Shown here: one piece after another, positions 1-5,412 of the stretch
How the letters are laid out: the number at the start of each line of letters is the position of its first letter
Position numbering within the stretch: the stretch's first letter is position 1
NCBI GenBank assembly: GCA_902806365.1
Contig: CADCWJ010000030.1
Coordinates: forward strand, 1 to 5,440
Direction of reading: 5' to 3'
Length of the DNA stretch: 5,440 bases
Source: an uncultured Thermomicrobiales bacterium
GTDB lineage: Bacteria; Chloroflexota; Chloroflexia; Thermomicrobiales; UBA6265
Notes under the pieces: generated by a model
What the model was told of the DNA's origin: nothing
What the model saw: the letters and a program-made list of their open reading frames with translations, nothing else
The model's database searches: none
Position numbers and translations under genes: made by a program

Positions 1-1843
1 AGACAATCAGGCTGAACATCGCCATAGTCAGGCCGGTTCTGCCGGGAGCGACCCGCGGATAGGCGAGAGCGGTTCGCACTGCCGGGAGCCACTTCCCGAA
101 CATGCCCCCCATGCGCGAGATGGCCCCCAGGAGAAGCGTGAGGTTGTTGACCACCAGAACCGTCGCGGCGACCACCAGCGATATCCCGGCACCGAAGAAC
201 ATCTCGGGGCCGATCTCGTACTCCCCGAGGACGCTGCGGGAGACATCCTCGGGCATCAGCCAGAGCGTAAGGATCCAGAGACCAACACCCGTATAGATGG
301 CGCGACCCGGGAGACCGACAAAACGCAGGACCAGCGCGACTCCGAAGGACAAGACGCTCAGCCCAACGAAGAACGGGAATCCCTCCGCACTGCCGACTCC
401 AACCGCGCTGAATGCGCCACCGGCAAGCAACAACAGCGCCGCCCAGAGGAGCGTCCTCTTCCTGCGCTTGTGAACGGTAACGTCGGGAATGTCCCGGATC
501 GCTGCGACTACATTGAGCCGACTCACGTTCCAGGATGCGCAGACCATGGTGAGGAACGTCAGGACCACACCGAGGCTGTAGGCGATGATGATGCTCTGGG
601 GATGAAAGCGCTGCTCGATTTCGAACGTTCCCCCGAACATCGCCTGGGACATCCTGAGGATGCTGGCCGAGAGGACCACGCCCAGAAGCGCGCCAACAAT
701 TCCCGCCAGCAATGCATAACCAGCCCCCTCGGCCATGAATTGTTCGACAAGTTGCCGGCGCTGCGCGCCGACCGCCCGTGCCATGCCCATTTCCGGCCGC
801 CGCTCAGCAGCGAGCATGGTGAAAATCAGGATTATGAGCAGCACACCGGCGGCAACCGAGAACAGGCTCATGACGAGAAAGATGCTCGTCATTCCCTCGG
901 CCAGTCCTTCGGCCTCGTTCACACCATCCCGTTTTATGGCCGCCACCCCGACTGGCTGGGTCGCAAGTGCATTCTCCAGCGCCATCACGACGGCATCGGT
1001 TAACGTTTCGCTGCCGGTGATCCCGCCGCGGTTGGAGACCATGACCAAACTGAGTTTGCCTGGCTGCCCAGTCAACTTCTGGAGTCGATCGAGGGGCATC
1101 ACGATTCCCGGTAGTGGCCTGGTTTCCAGATACCCAGGATACCGGGCACCACTGACCATAGATTCCGTTGCGACCGCGTTGACGATGAACGAGATTGGCG
1201 AATTGTTGTAATGAATCTGGAGTGTGTCACCGGGAGCCGCGCCGAGGGCCTCGGCAGCGCGCTGATTGACCACCACCTGCATGTCCGGAATCGCCGCCAG
1301 GTCAATTGAGTCGCCGTCGATACTTCGAAGCCCCCCCAAGGGAGCGAATCGAGCGGGATCGATACCCGAGAGTCCCACCTGCGCTTCGGTGAGGTTTCGC
1401 GTGGTATTGATCACCGGTACCACAATGTCGAGGACCGGCAACACGCCGTCCACCTCTGGGCTGTCAAGGACCGCGTTATCGACCAGTGTGAGGACATCGT
1501 CGTCGATCGTCGCCGTCAGCGCGTCACCAGCGCTTGCGGTGCCATCCCGGCTAAATACGATCAACTCATCGACATGGCCAAAAAGGCGATACACATGCAT
1601 CGTCGCGGAACGCTGCATGGTATCCCCGCTATTGAATGCGGCCGATATCAGCATTGTGGAGAGCATCAGGCCGAGGATGATCAATACGCTTTGTCCCGGC
1701 CGCCGGGGGATGTTGCGTATTCCCAGCTTGAAAATCACCGGTCGGCGCCATGCAACCCACGCGACGCCAGACAGGCACATCGCCAACATGATCACGAGCA
1801 CGACGAGAATGACCGTCAATGGGATGCCAAAAAGCTCAGTCAT
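1..1843 (-). CDS. FtsX/MacB-type ABC transporter permease, C-terminus beyond left edge
   Basis: The frame is open for 614 codons from an ATG at 1843 to the window edge, with no stop. Hydrophobic segments lie near residues 8-31, 51-71, 319-343, 372-392, 417-437, 465-482, 488-508, 514-530 and 548-568. The order is TM, large soluble extracytoplasmic region (about 72-318, MacB-PCD-like), then a three-helix FtsX core, with the motif AAERRPEMGMARAVGA at 345-360 typical of that core. Residues about 588-614 (VRTALAYPRVAPGRTGLT) resemble the start of the first unit (LGIRNIPRRPGQSVL, 40-54), so a second FtsX unit probably begins here. Two-unit members of this family usually exceed 800 residues. Such permeases work with a separate ATPase and often move or extract lipids, lipoproteins, peptides or drugs; the substrate cannot be told here. 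No ATPase gene is visible; it may lie beyond the left edge. AAGGA seven bases upstream supports the chosen start. Confidence 0.88.
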   Translation of the reverse strand, partial: MTELFGIPLTVILVVLVIMLAMCLSGVAWVAWRRPVIFKLGIRNIPRRPGQSVLIILGLMLSTMLISAAFNSGDTMQRSATMHVYRLFGHVDELIVFSRDGTASAGDALTATIDDDVLTLVDNAVLDSPEVDGVLPVLDIVVPVINTTRNLTEAQVGLSGIDPARFAPLGGLRSIDGDSIDLAAIPDMQVVVNQRAAEALGAAPGDTLQIHYNNSPISFIVNAVATESMVSGARYPGYLETRPLPGIVMPLDRLQKLTGQPGKLSLVMVSNRGGITGSETLTDAVVMALENALATQPVGVAAIKRDGVNEAEGLAEGMTSIFLVMSLFSVAAGVLLIILIFTMLAAERRPEMGMARAVGAQRRQLVEQFMAEGAGYALLAGIVGALLGVVLSASILRMSQAMFGGTFEIEQRFHPQSIIIAYSLGVVLTFLTMVCASWNVSRLNVVAAIRDIPDVTVHKRRKRTLLWAALLLLAGGAFSAVGVGSAEGFPFFVGLSVLSFGVALVLRFVGLPGRAIYTGVGLWILTLWLMPEDVSRSVLGEYEIGPEMFFGAGISLVVAATVLVVNNLTLLLGAISRMGGMFGKWLPAVRTALAYPRVAPGRTGLTMAMFSLIV

Positions 1844-1850
1844 CGCCGCG

Positions 1851-1855
1851 TCCTT
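1851..1855 (-). promoter_or_regulatory. Ribosome binding site of the FtsX-type permease
   Basis: Read on the minus strand, AAGGA is followed by seven bases and then the ATG at 1843. The motif and spacing are near-ideal for Shine-Dalgarno initiation, and it decides the start, because the frame stays open for some distance upstream. Confidence 0.7.
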
Positions 1856-1930
1856 GGCTTTCAACCAGGATGGTAGCTCTGAGGGCAACCGGTTCTTGCT
1901 GCTTCTACGGTTGAGTATTCGACCCAGCGC

Positions 1931-2176
1931 TCAGGGAACACAGTCCCATGGGATCTTCGCCACAGGATCAGTTGCCTGGAACCCTTTCCTGGCCCGGCAA
2001 CGGAGGGCTTCCCCAACCCGCTCCGATCTCTCGAGGCTGGAGGCTCCCGGCGGGGTGAACACCATGCTAGAGCCCCACACTCGCCAATCCAGAGGTCGGG
2101 CATCCCTCGAAAACGCTGCGGCCAGGGCACATGGCGGTCTCGAGGAGTCACCGTGAACGGTCATCATCGCCGCCAT
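1931..2176 (-). CDS. Doubtful small ORF, 81 residues, unknown function
   Basis: This ORF lies in the gap between the S-component and the permease, on the same strand. It starts with ATG at 2176, eight bases after a GGGAG ribosome-binding motif (minus strand), and stops with TGA at 1931. The predicted protein begins MAAMMTVHGD, has several Trp residues in its middle (WRVWGSSMVF at 31-40) and a basic stretch RCRARKGF at 59-66. It has no transmembrane segment, signal peptide or family motif that I recognise. About one third of its codons end in A or T, so codon bias gives no strong support. It could be chance open frame in GC-rich DNA; only the good ribosome site favours it. Confidence 0.17.
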   Translation of the reverse strand: MAAMMTVHGDSSRPPCALAAAFSRDARPLDWRVWGSSMVFTPPGASSLERSERVGEALRCRARKGFQATDPVAKIPWDCVP

Positions 2177-2286
2177 TCGGTGCGCTCCCCGGCAACTGCT
2201 CCTGCTTGTCAAGTACCAGGCATGATACGCGATAGCAGGGCAAGGGACGCAACCACCGGTGAGCGGATAAAGGGTGGCGAATCTGA

Positions 2287-3129
2287 TTACGGTTGACCGG
2301 GCGGGAGTTCTGCCCATGCCTCCCAGGTGAAACGGGCGCGGTAGCGTTCCAGCAGCCGCAAAACCGGACCCGCCAGCAGCAGGACGAGCACGACATTGCC
2401 CACCGCCCGGAGCAGGTCGTATCCCAGCGAGGTCACGAGGTAGAACCGGGCGTAGCGCCGGATCGTCTCCGCCGCGTCCATCCCCGGCGACCAGTAGAGC
2501 CCGGCATCGACGCCCACGCCGGGGGCCGAGAATGGCCAGAACCAGAGGTTCATCAGCGCCCCGAAGAGAAGCCCCCAGATCGCGCCGAAGACCGCGAGGG
2601 TGGCGATCCGGCGGCGTGGATGGGAGGGGTCGCTCGGCAACCAGCCGGCAGTCAGCCCGATCCAGCCGCTGACCAGCATCTGGAACGGCAGCCAGGGGCC
2701 GATCCCTCCGGTCAGGAAGGCGGAGAAGAGCAGCGTCAGCGCGCCCATCTGGAACCCCATCGACGCCCCGAAGACGGCGCCGACGAGCATGATCAGCAGG
2801 AAGATCGGCGAGGCGCCGAGCACGCCCGGCACCAGGCGCAGGGTGGCATCGAGCGCGACCAGCACACCGAGCAGCGCGACGGTTCGCGAGCGGGCGATCC
2901 CGCCGTGATCGTCGGAGATCGTGACCATCATCGCGACAAGGCAGAATCCGGTAACCGTGGCGAAGAGCAACGGCGCAGCGGTTGCCTGGGCGCGCGTCTC
3001 GTCGGTGCCCTGATCGAGCGTCGGGAGAAAGAACGGGTACAGGAACCCGGCCATCCCGATCAGGCTCGCGACCGCCAGCACCATCGCCGGCGTGCCGGGG
3101 AGCGGAACCCTCCACCGGGACTCAGCCAT
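2287..3129 (-). CDS. ECF transporter S-component-like membrane protein
   Basis: The product (280 residues from the ATG at 3129, TAA stop) is very hydrophobic, with about six or seven membrane segments near residues 13-35, 52-71, 83-100, 107-138, 145-163, 175-198 and 228-260. The glycine-rich central block (GAVFGASMGFQMGALTLL, 117-134), followed by LTGGIGPWLPFQM (139-151), matches the style of ECF S-components, which bind a vitamin or other small molecule in the membrane and are energised by EcfA/EcfA'/EcfT. An AxxxA motif at 15-19 in helix 1 fits the known EcfT contact helix of group II S-components. No EcfA or EcfT gene is adjacent, so a shared module elsewhere is inferred. The substrate is unknown; cobalamin and other vitamins are possible but unproven. 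A GTG at 3186 would add 19 polar residues but has no properly spaced ribosome site, so I prefer 3129, which may be translated by coupling to a mini-ORF. Confidence 0.75.
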   Translation of the reverse strand: MAESRWRVPLPGTPAMVLAVASLIGMAGFLYPFFLPTLDQGTDETRAQATAAPLLFATVTGFCLVAMMVTISDDHGGIARSRTVALLGVLVALDATLRLVPGVLGASPIFLLIMLVGAVFGASMGFQMGALTLLFSAFLTGGIGPWLPFQMLVSGWIGLTAGWLPSDPSHPRRRIATLAVFGAIWGLLFGALMNLWFWPFSAPGVGVDAGLYWSPGMDAAETIRRYARFYLVTSLGYDLLRAVGNVVLVLLLAGPVLRLLERYRARFTWEAWAELPPGQP

Positions 3130-3145
3130 AGTGGTTTCGGTGCAT
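3122..3145 (-). CDS. Seven-codon mini-ORF overlapping the S-component start
   Basis: On the minus strand GGGAGGG (3160-3154) is followed by eight bases and an ATG at 3145. This opens a short frame reading MHRNHYG and ending in TGA at 3124-3122. That stop lies just inside the S-component gene, whose ATG is at 3129-3127. The S-component ATG itself has no ribosome site at usual distance; the strong one belongs to the mini-ORF. Termination there could feed re-initiation at the S-component start. It may instead be coincidence if the GTG at 3186 is the true start. Confidence 0.3.
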   Translation of the reverse strand: MHRNHYG

Positions 3146-3265
3146 TGACGCGGCCCTCCCGGGTGACGACGGTTCCAGGCTGTCACCTTTCGGATATGTC
3201 ACGCGGATCCTCGTACGCGATTCGACGTAGCCACCATTGTCCAACTTCCGGCCTAATCGCTAGGG

Positions 3266-3276
3266 CGCATTGCACA
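3266..3276. repeat. Direct repeat copy 1, CGCATTGCACA, candidate operator
   Basis: This 11-bp sequence recurs exactly at 3320-3330. Start-to-start spacing is 54 bp, close to five helical turns, so both copies would face about the same side of the DNA. Placement in a divergent region next to a DNA-binding regulator suggests a binding site; this is inference. Confidence 0.4.
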
Positions 3277-3319
3277 AAACTCGACAATCCCGACCGCTGG
3301 ACCCACCTTTGCCGGTGGA

Positions 3320-3330
3320 CGCATTGCACA
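3320..3330. repeat. Direct repeat copy 2, CGCATTGCACA, candidate operator
   Basis: This is the second exact copy of the 11-bp element, 126 bp before the regulator start codon. The flanking bases differ from copy 1, so the identity is confined to this core, as expected for a protein-binding site rather than a recent duplication. Confidence 0.4.
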
Positions 3331-3410
3331 GCCTGCGCTTCAATGGGCTTGGGACATGGTGGTGCCATCCTTCCGATCGGTCCTTCGCCATCATCGTCCG
3401 CGCACCGTAT

Positions 3411-3432
3411 TTGTGCCACCACGGGCTCACAA
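3411..3432. promoter_or_regulatory. Inverted repeat TTGTG-N12-CACAA, candidate operator
   Basis: TTGTG (3411-3415) and CACAA (3428-3432) form an inverted pair ending 24 bp before the regulator ATG. The half-site CACAA also occurs inside direct-repeat copy 1 and its flank (3273-3277). The position suits autoregulation. Five-base arms are short enough to occur by chance. Confidence 0.22.
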
Positions 3433-3443
3433 CCGCACGAACA

Positions 3444-3453
3444 GGACAGGTGG
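3444..3453 (+). promoter_or_regulatory. Ribosome binding site of the PucR-family regulator
   Basis: A purine-rich GGACAGGTGG lies directly before the ATG at 3457. GGACAGG leaves six bases to the start and AGGTGG leaves three. The frame is open far upstream, so this site together with the onset of recognisable PucR-domain sequence fixes the start. Confidence 0.5.
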
Positions 3454-3456
3454 GGC

Positions 3457-4950
3457 ATGGCATCCCGGAATGGCGAGATCACCCTCCGTGACCTTATGGC
3501 GTGGGAACCCCACCTGCGGCTGCTCAGCGGTGGTCGCAAGGTCACCGCCGAAGATCCGCTCGATCGCGATGTCGAATGGGTGATGACGGCGCGGTCGAGT
3601 GCACCGATGCTTCCGACGTTGCGCGGTGGCGAGTTGATCCTGATGCCGCATCGGATCGTGCTCGAATCGGGCGTCCCGCTCGGGATGCTGGTCAGCGAGC
3701 TGGCAGGTCAGCCGGTGGCCGGGATCGTGATCGACCACCCTGGCCCGGCACCCGTGACATCGCAGCTCCCGGTGCTCGGCGTACCCACGATCGGGAACGA
3801 TCTGGAGAGCGATCTCAACCGGCTGCTGACGTCACGCCGGGGCGATCTGCTGCGCACTGGCGCCGATATCGAGCGCATGATCGCGGAACTGACGGCCCGC
3901 GACGCACGGCCTGGCGAGTTGATCGAGACGCTGGCCCGACGATTGGGTCTCGGCATTACCGTGACGACCGCGACCGGCGCGATCCTGTTCTCGACGACGG
4001 AGTATGCGTCATCGCGGCCGATGGTGCCTGACGGCGCGGACCGGGAAAGCGACGGGTGGATCAGGCAATCCCTGCTCGGTCAACGGATGCTCTGGGTCGG
4101 GCCGGTGGCACCCAACCAGCGCGCGCTCGGCCGGCTCGTGATCCGGAGACTGCGGGACGGCATCCAGCGCACCCTCGATCAGGCCGACGCAACCGCACCG
4201 CACGGACTGGCGCGAGTCCAGGCGCTCAACACCTTGCTCCAGCCCAACGGGGCATCATCGGTCGATCAGATCGCGGCCAATGCCCTGCGGGCGGGTCTCC
4301 CCGTGGGCACGCAGTTGCGGGTCGCGCTGTACGCAAGCGGTCCCCGCGAGACGGAGGCGCGCCGCCGGATCGCCTCGTTCGGCGTCCTCCATGATGCCGG
4401 CACGCTGGACAACATGACGGCCCAGATCGTGGCGGTTCAGGAGCCGCGGGCTCGCACCTTCGCGATTCCGACGGGCGCCGCTCTCGACCTGCCGACCACG
4501 ATCGCGATCTCGGCGCCGATCCCGTCCGCCCGCCAGCTTCCGGAAGCCGTGCGCCAGGTCCGGTTCATTGCCGGTCTGCAACAGCGCGGCTTGCTCACCC
4601 GGACAGAGGTTCACTTCGACGACAACGTTCATCTGGGGGCGTTTCGCCTTATCTACGATCGCTGGGGAACGCCCGAGCTTCATCGCTATGTCGACAGCCT
4701 GGTCGGGGAACTGCTCCGCAAGGACCGCCGCGGGCTGCTCCGGGAAACGCTCCGCGTCTACCTGGAGCACGGCGGCGCGCAACGTCCGACCGCCGAGCAG
4801 CTCGGGATTCACCGGAACACGCTGACCTATCGCCTGCGCCAGATCCGCACGGTTCTCGATCTGGACCCAGACGACCCGAAGAGCCGCCTCGGCCTGCACC
4901 TCGCCTTGTTGGCATCGGAGCTCCCGCCGGCACCGCCTGTTCTCCAGTAG
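3457..4950 (+). CDS. PucR-family transcriptional regulator
   Basis: The protein has 497 residues, a usual length for the family. Residues about 8-125 match the N-terminal PucR domain: LRDLMAWEPHLRLLSGG, then PLDRDVEWVMT, LRGGELILM and LAGQPVAGIVID. The middle (about 135-380) begins with a helical stretch and a possible small-molecule sensing region, then a less conserved linker that I cannot assign firmly. The C-terminus (about 425-485) is the PucR-type helix-turn-helix: LLRETLRVYLEHGG, then TAEQLGIHRNTLTYRLRQI with the signature HRNT-YRL, and DDPKSRLGLHLALL. Known family members sense metabolites and control catabolism or uptake genes, for example purine catabolism in Bacillus subtilis. There is no transmembrane segment, so it is cytoplasmic. 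It is divergent from the S-component gene, its most likely target along with itself. The ligand is unknown. Confidence 0.93.
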   Translation: MASRNGEITLRDLMAWEPHLRLLSGGRKVTAEDPLDRDVEWVMTARSSAPMLPTLRGGELILMPHRIVLESGVPLGMLVSELAGQPVAGIVIDHPGPAPVTSQLPVLGVPTIGNDLESDLNRLLTSRRGDLLRTGADIERMIAELTARDARPGELIETLARRLGLGITVTTATGAILFSTTEYASSRPMVPDGADRESDGWIRQSLLGQRMLWVGPVAPNQRALGRLVIRRLRDGIQRTLDQADATAPHGLARVQALNTLLQPNGASSVDQIAANALRAGLPVGTQLRVALYASGPRETEARRRIASFGVLHDAGTLDNMTAQIVAVQEPRARTFAIPTGAALDLPTTIAISAPIPSARQLPEAVRQVRFIAGLQQRGLLTRTEVHFDDNVHLGAFRLIYDRWGTPELHRYVDSLVGELLRKDRRGLLRETLRVYLEHGGAQRPTAEQLGIHRNTLTYRLRQIRTVLDLDPDDPKSRLGLHLALLASELPPAPPVLQ

Positions 4951-4962
4951 CCGCCAGGTCAT

Positions 4963-4993
4963 CCCCCTCACGGCGTTCCCCAATCGCCGGGGG
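4963..4993 (+). terminator. GC-rich hairpin after the regulator gene, possible terminator
   Basis: CGGCG (4971-4975) pairs with CGCCG (4985-4989) around a nine-base loop. An outer CCCC (within 4963-4967) can pair with GGGG (4990-4993) across a three-base bulge. It begins 12 bases after the regulator stop codon, the expected place for a terminator. No T-run follows, so it is not a canonical intrinsic terminator; it may only slow polymerase or protect the 3' end. Confidence 0.35.
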
Positions 4994-5004
4994 TTCCCGG
5001 AACC
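4992..5004. repeat. Short palindrome GGTTCC-C-GGAACC
   Basis: Two perfect six-base arms flank a single C. The loop is too short for an RNA hairpin, so if functional it would be a protein-binding site on DNA. It overlaps the 3' edge of the terminator-like hairpin. The role is unknown and chance is possible. Confidence 0.2.
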
Positions 5005-5146
5005 GTCGCGCCGCCGACCTGCCGGCCCGGCTGGGGCGTGCTCCTGGGCGTCTCTGCAGATGCCCGGGGAAGGCCTGTTCGTCGTCGCGGACCACTCCGC
5101 GCCACACGCCAGTGCAGCTGGCCGGGTGTTCAATTCCCCACCGGAT

Positions 5147-5154
5147 GTGATACT
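5147..5154 (+). promoter_or_regulatory. Possible extended -10 promoter element
   Basis: Bases around 5146-5154 read TGTGATACT, which fits an extended -10 (TG-N-GATACT, four of six bases matching TATAAT). No good -35 stands 17 bp upstream. It immediately precedes the TGTACGTACA palindrome, a sensible place for an operator. If used, transcription would run into the structured region to the right. Confidence 0.2.
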
Positions 5155-5156
5155 TT

Positions 5157-5166
5157 TGTACGTACA
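5157..5166. repeat. Perfect palindrome TGTACGTACA, candidate operator
   Basis: The ten bases equal their own reverse complement and sit in a locally AT-richer stretch (TTTTGTACGTACACAACC) of otherwise GC-rich DNA. It directly follows a possible -10 element, so a repressor binding here could cover the transcription start. The regulator is unknown; GTAC-centred sequence also occurs by chance. Confidence 0.3.
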
Positions 5167-5174
5167 CAACCGTC

Positions 5175-5191
5175 ACTGGCGTGGACTGGCG
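5175..5191. repeat. Direct repeat ACTGGCG, two copies 10 bp apart
   Basis: ACTGGCG occurs at 5175-5181 and again at 5185-5191, one helical turn apart, nine bases after the TGTACGTACA palindrome. Two copies only, so not an iteron array. It may be a tandem half-site for a regulator, or chance. Confidence 0.22.
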
Positions 5192-5246
5192 GCGTGTGGT
5201 GATCCGTGCCGGGGCTGTCGGCGTGACCTCCGGCGTCCTGCCGCGT

Positions 5247-5265
5247 GGTCGGGTTCCAACCGACC
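5247..5265 (+). repeat. Hairpin 1: GGTCGG / CCGACC, 7-base loop
   Basis: Six perfect GC-rich pairs enclose the loop GTTCCAA. It looks superficially like a tRNA T-arm, but no anticodon or acceptor arm can be built around it. The left arm GGTCGG can also pair with a second CCGACC at 5277-5282, so it may take part in alternative folds with hairpin 2. Confidence 0.4.
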
Positions 5266-5277
5266 ACCGGTACGCTC

Positions 5278-5296
5278 CGACCGGTTGTACCGGTCG
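5278..5296 (+). repeat. Hairpin 2: CGACCGGT / ACCGGTCG, with a competing fold
   Basis: Eight perfect pairs close a TGT loop. A rival perfect eight-base pairing exists between ACCGGTAC (5266-5273) and GTACCGGT (5287-5294), which uses the same right-hand bases. The two folds exclude each other, as in RNA switches. Repetition of the CCGG core can produce this by chance. Confidence 0.4.
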
Positions 5297-5320
5297 CGCC
5301 ATAGCCGAGCCTGGAGTGGC

Positions 5321-5371
5321 CCGGTAGTCCACCGGACGGATCAACGGACACCAGCCCGCGTCTCCCGCGGG
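5321..5371 (+). repeat. Hairpins 3 and 4 of the structured segment
   Basis: Hairpin 3 pairs CCGGT (5321-5325) with ACCGG (5331-5335) around AGTCC. Hairpin 4 pairs CCCGCG (5355-5360) with CGCGGG (5366-5371) around TCTCC. Both are short but GC-only or nearly so, with five-base loops. Neither is followed by a T-run, so they are not ordinary terminators. Confidence 0.35.
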
Positions 5372-5388
5372 GTCAGGTTCAACGCTCA

Positions 5389-5412
5389 CCCGGCGGTGCG
5401 CACCGGGCCGGG
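5389..5412 (+). repeat. 12-bp palindrome within a CCCGG/CCGGG hairpin next to a possible start
   Basis: CGGTGCGCACCG (5394-5405) is a perfect 12-bp palindrome. CCCGG (5389-5393) can pair with CCGGG at 5403-5407 or 5408-5412. The structure abuts the ATG at 5413 and would include the space where its ribosome site should be, so it could hinder initiation there. Confidence 0.35.

Larger units (their letters stand above)
1844..2286. other. 443-bp gap between permease and S-component genes
   Basis: No recognisable gene, tRNA or known riboswitch motif was seen on either strand. The frames crossing it read as low-complexity Arg/Pro/Ser-rich sequence. A perfect -35-like TTGACA lies on the minus strand (2212 to 2207), but no -10 stands 16-18 bp downstream. 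CCACC (2253-2257) and GGTGG (2273-2277) could form a weak five-pair hairpin just after the S-component stop, without a U-tract. TCCCATGGGA (a perfect 10-bp palindrome) lies near 1944-1953. The length of the gap argues that the permease has its own promoter, although I could not identify one. Confidence 0.5.
3130..3456. promoter_or_regulatory. Divergent control region between S-component and PucR-type regulator genes
   Basis: The two genes are transcribed away from this 327-bp region, so it should hold both promoters. I see no convincing -35/-10 pair in either direction. It holds an exact direct repeat (CGCATTGCACA, twice), a spaced inverted repeat near the regulator start (TTGTG-N12-CACAA), a short hairpin between the direct repeats (CCACC 3303-3307 with GGTGG 3314-3318), and GGTGAC/GTCACC (3162-3167, 3182-3187) around the alternative GTG start of the S-component. 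No thiamin, cobalamin or FMN riboswitch core motif was seen. Confidence 0.55.

Noticed and set aside
1266..2156. A 296-codon plus-strand frame and other plus-strand frames within 102-1211
   Set aside because: They lie antisense to the permease, are Ser/Thr/Arg-rich without family motifs, while the minus strand encodes a clear membrane protein across the same bases.
2184..2212. Perfect TTGACA on the minus strand as a promoter
   Set aside because: No -10-like hexamer follows at 16-18 bp.
1931..3115. A 394-codon minus-strand frame
   Set aside because: Most of it is an out-of-frame Arg/Ala/Pro-rich shadow of the S-component gene; only its last 81 codons are kept as a doubtful separate ORF.
3120..3260. 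Vitamin riboswitch upstream of the S-component
   Set aside because: No cobalamin, thiamin or FMN riboswitch core sequence could be found on the minus strand.
2293..3456. Long open extension of the regulator frame upstream of 3457 on the plus strand, which would give an 885-residue protein
   Set aside because: It runs antisense through the S-component gene, is a low-complexity Gln/Arg/Glu/Pro-rich shadow, and PucR-domain similarity starts only after the ATG at 3457, which has its own ribosome site.
4255..5169. A 304-codon minus-strand frame
   Set aside because: It is antisense to the regulator's conserved C-terminal helix-turn-helix and reads as a shadow; its start region lacks a ribosome site.
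5247..5270. Possible tRNA T-arm (GGTCGG-GTTCCAA-CCGACC)
   Set aside because: No anticodon, D-arm or acceptor stem could be built around it, and the loop departs from the tRNA T-loop consensus.
5181..5327. 48-residue plus-strand ORF starting at GTG 5181
   Set aside because: It has no ribosome site, its composition is Arg/Gly/Pro-rich, and it overlaps the hairpin cluster.
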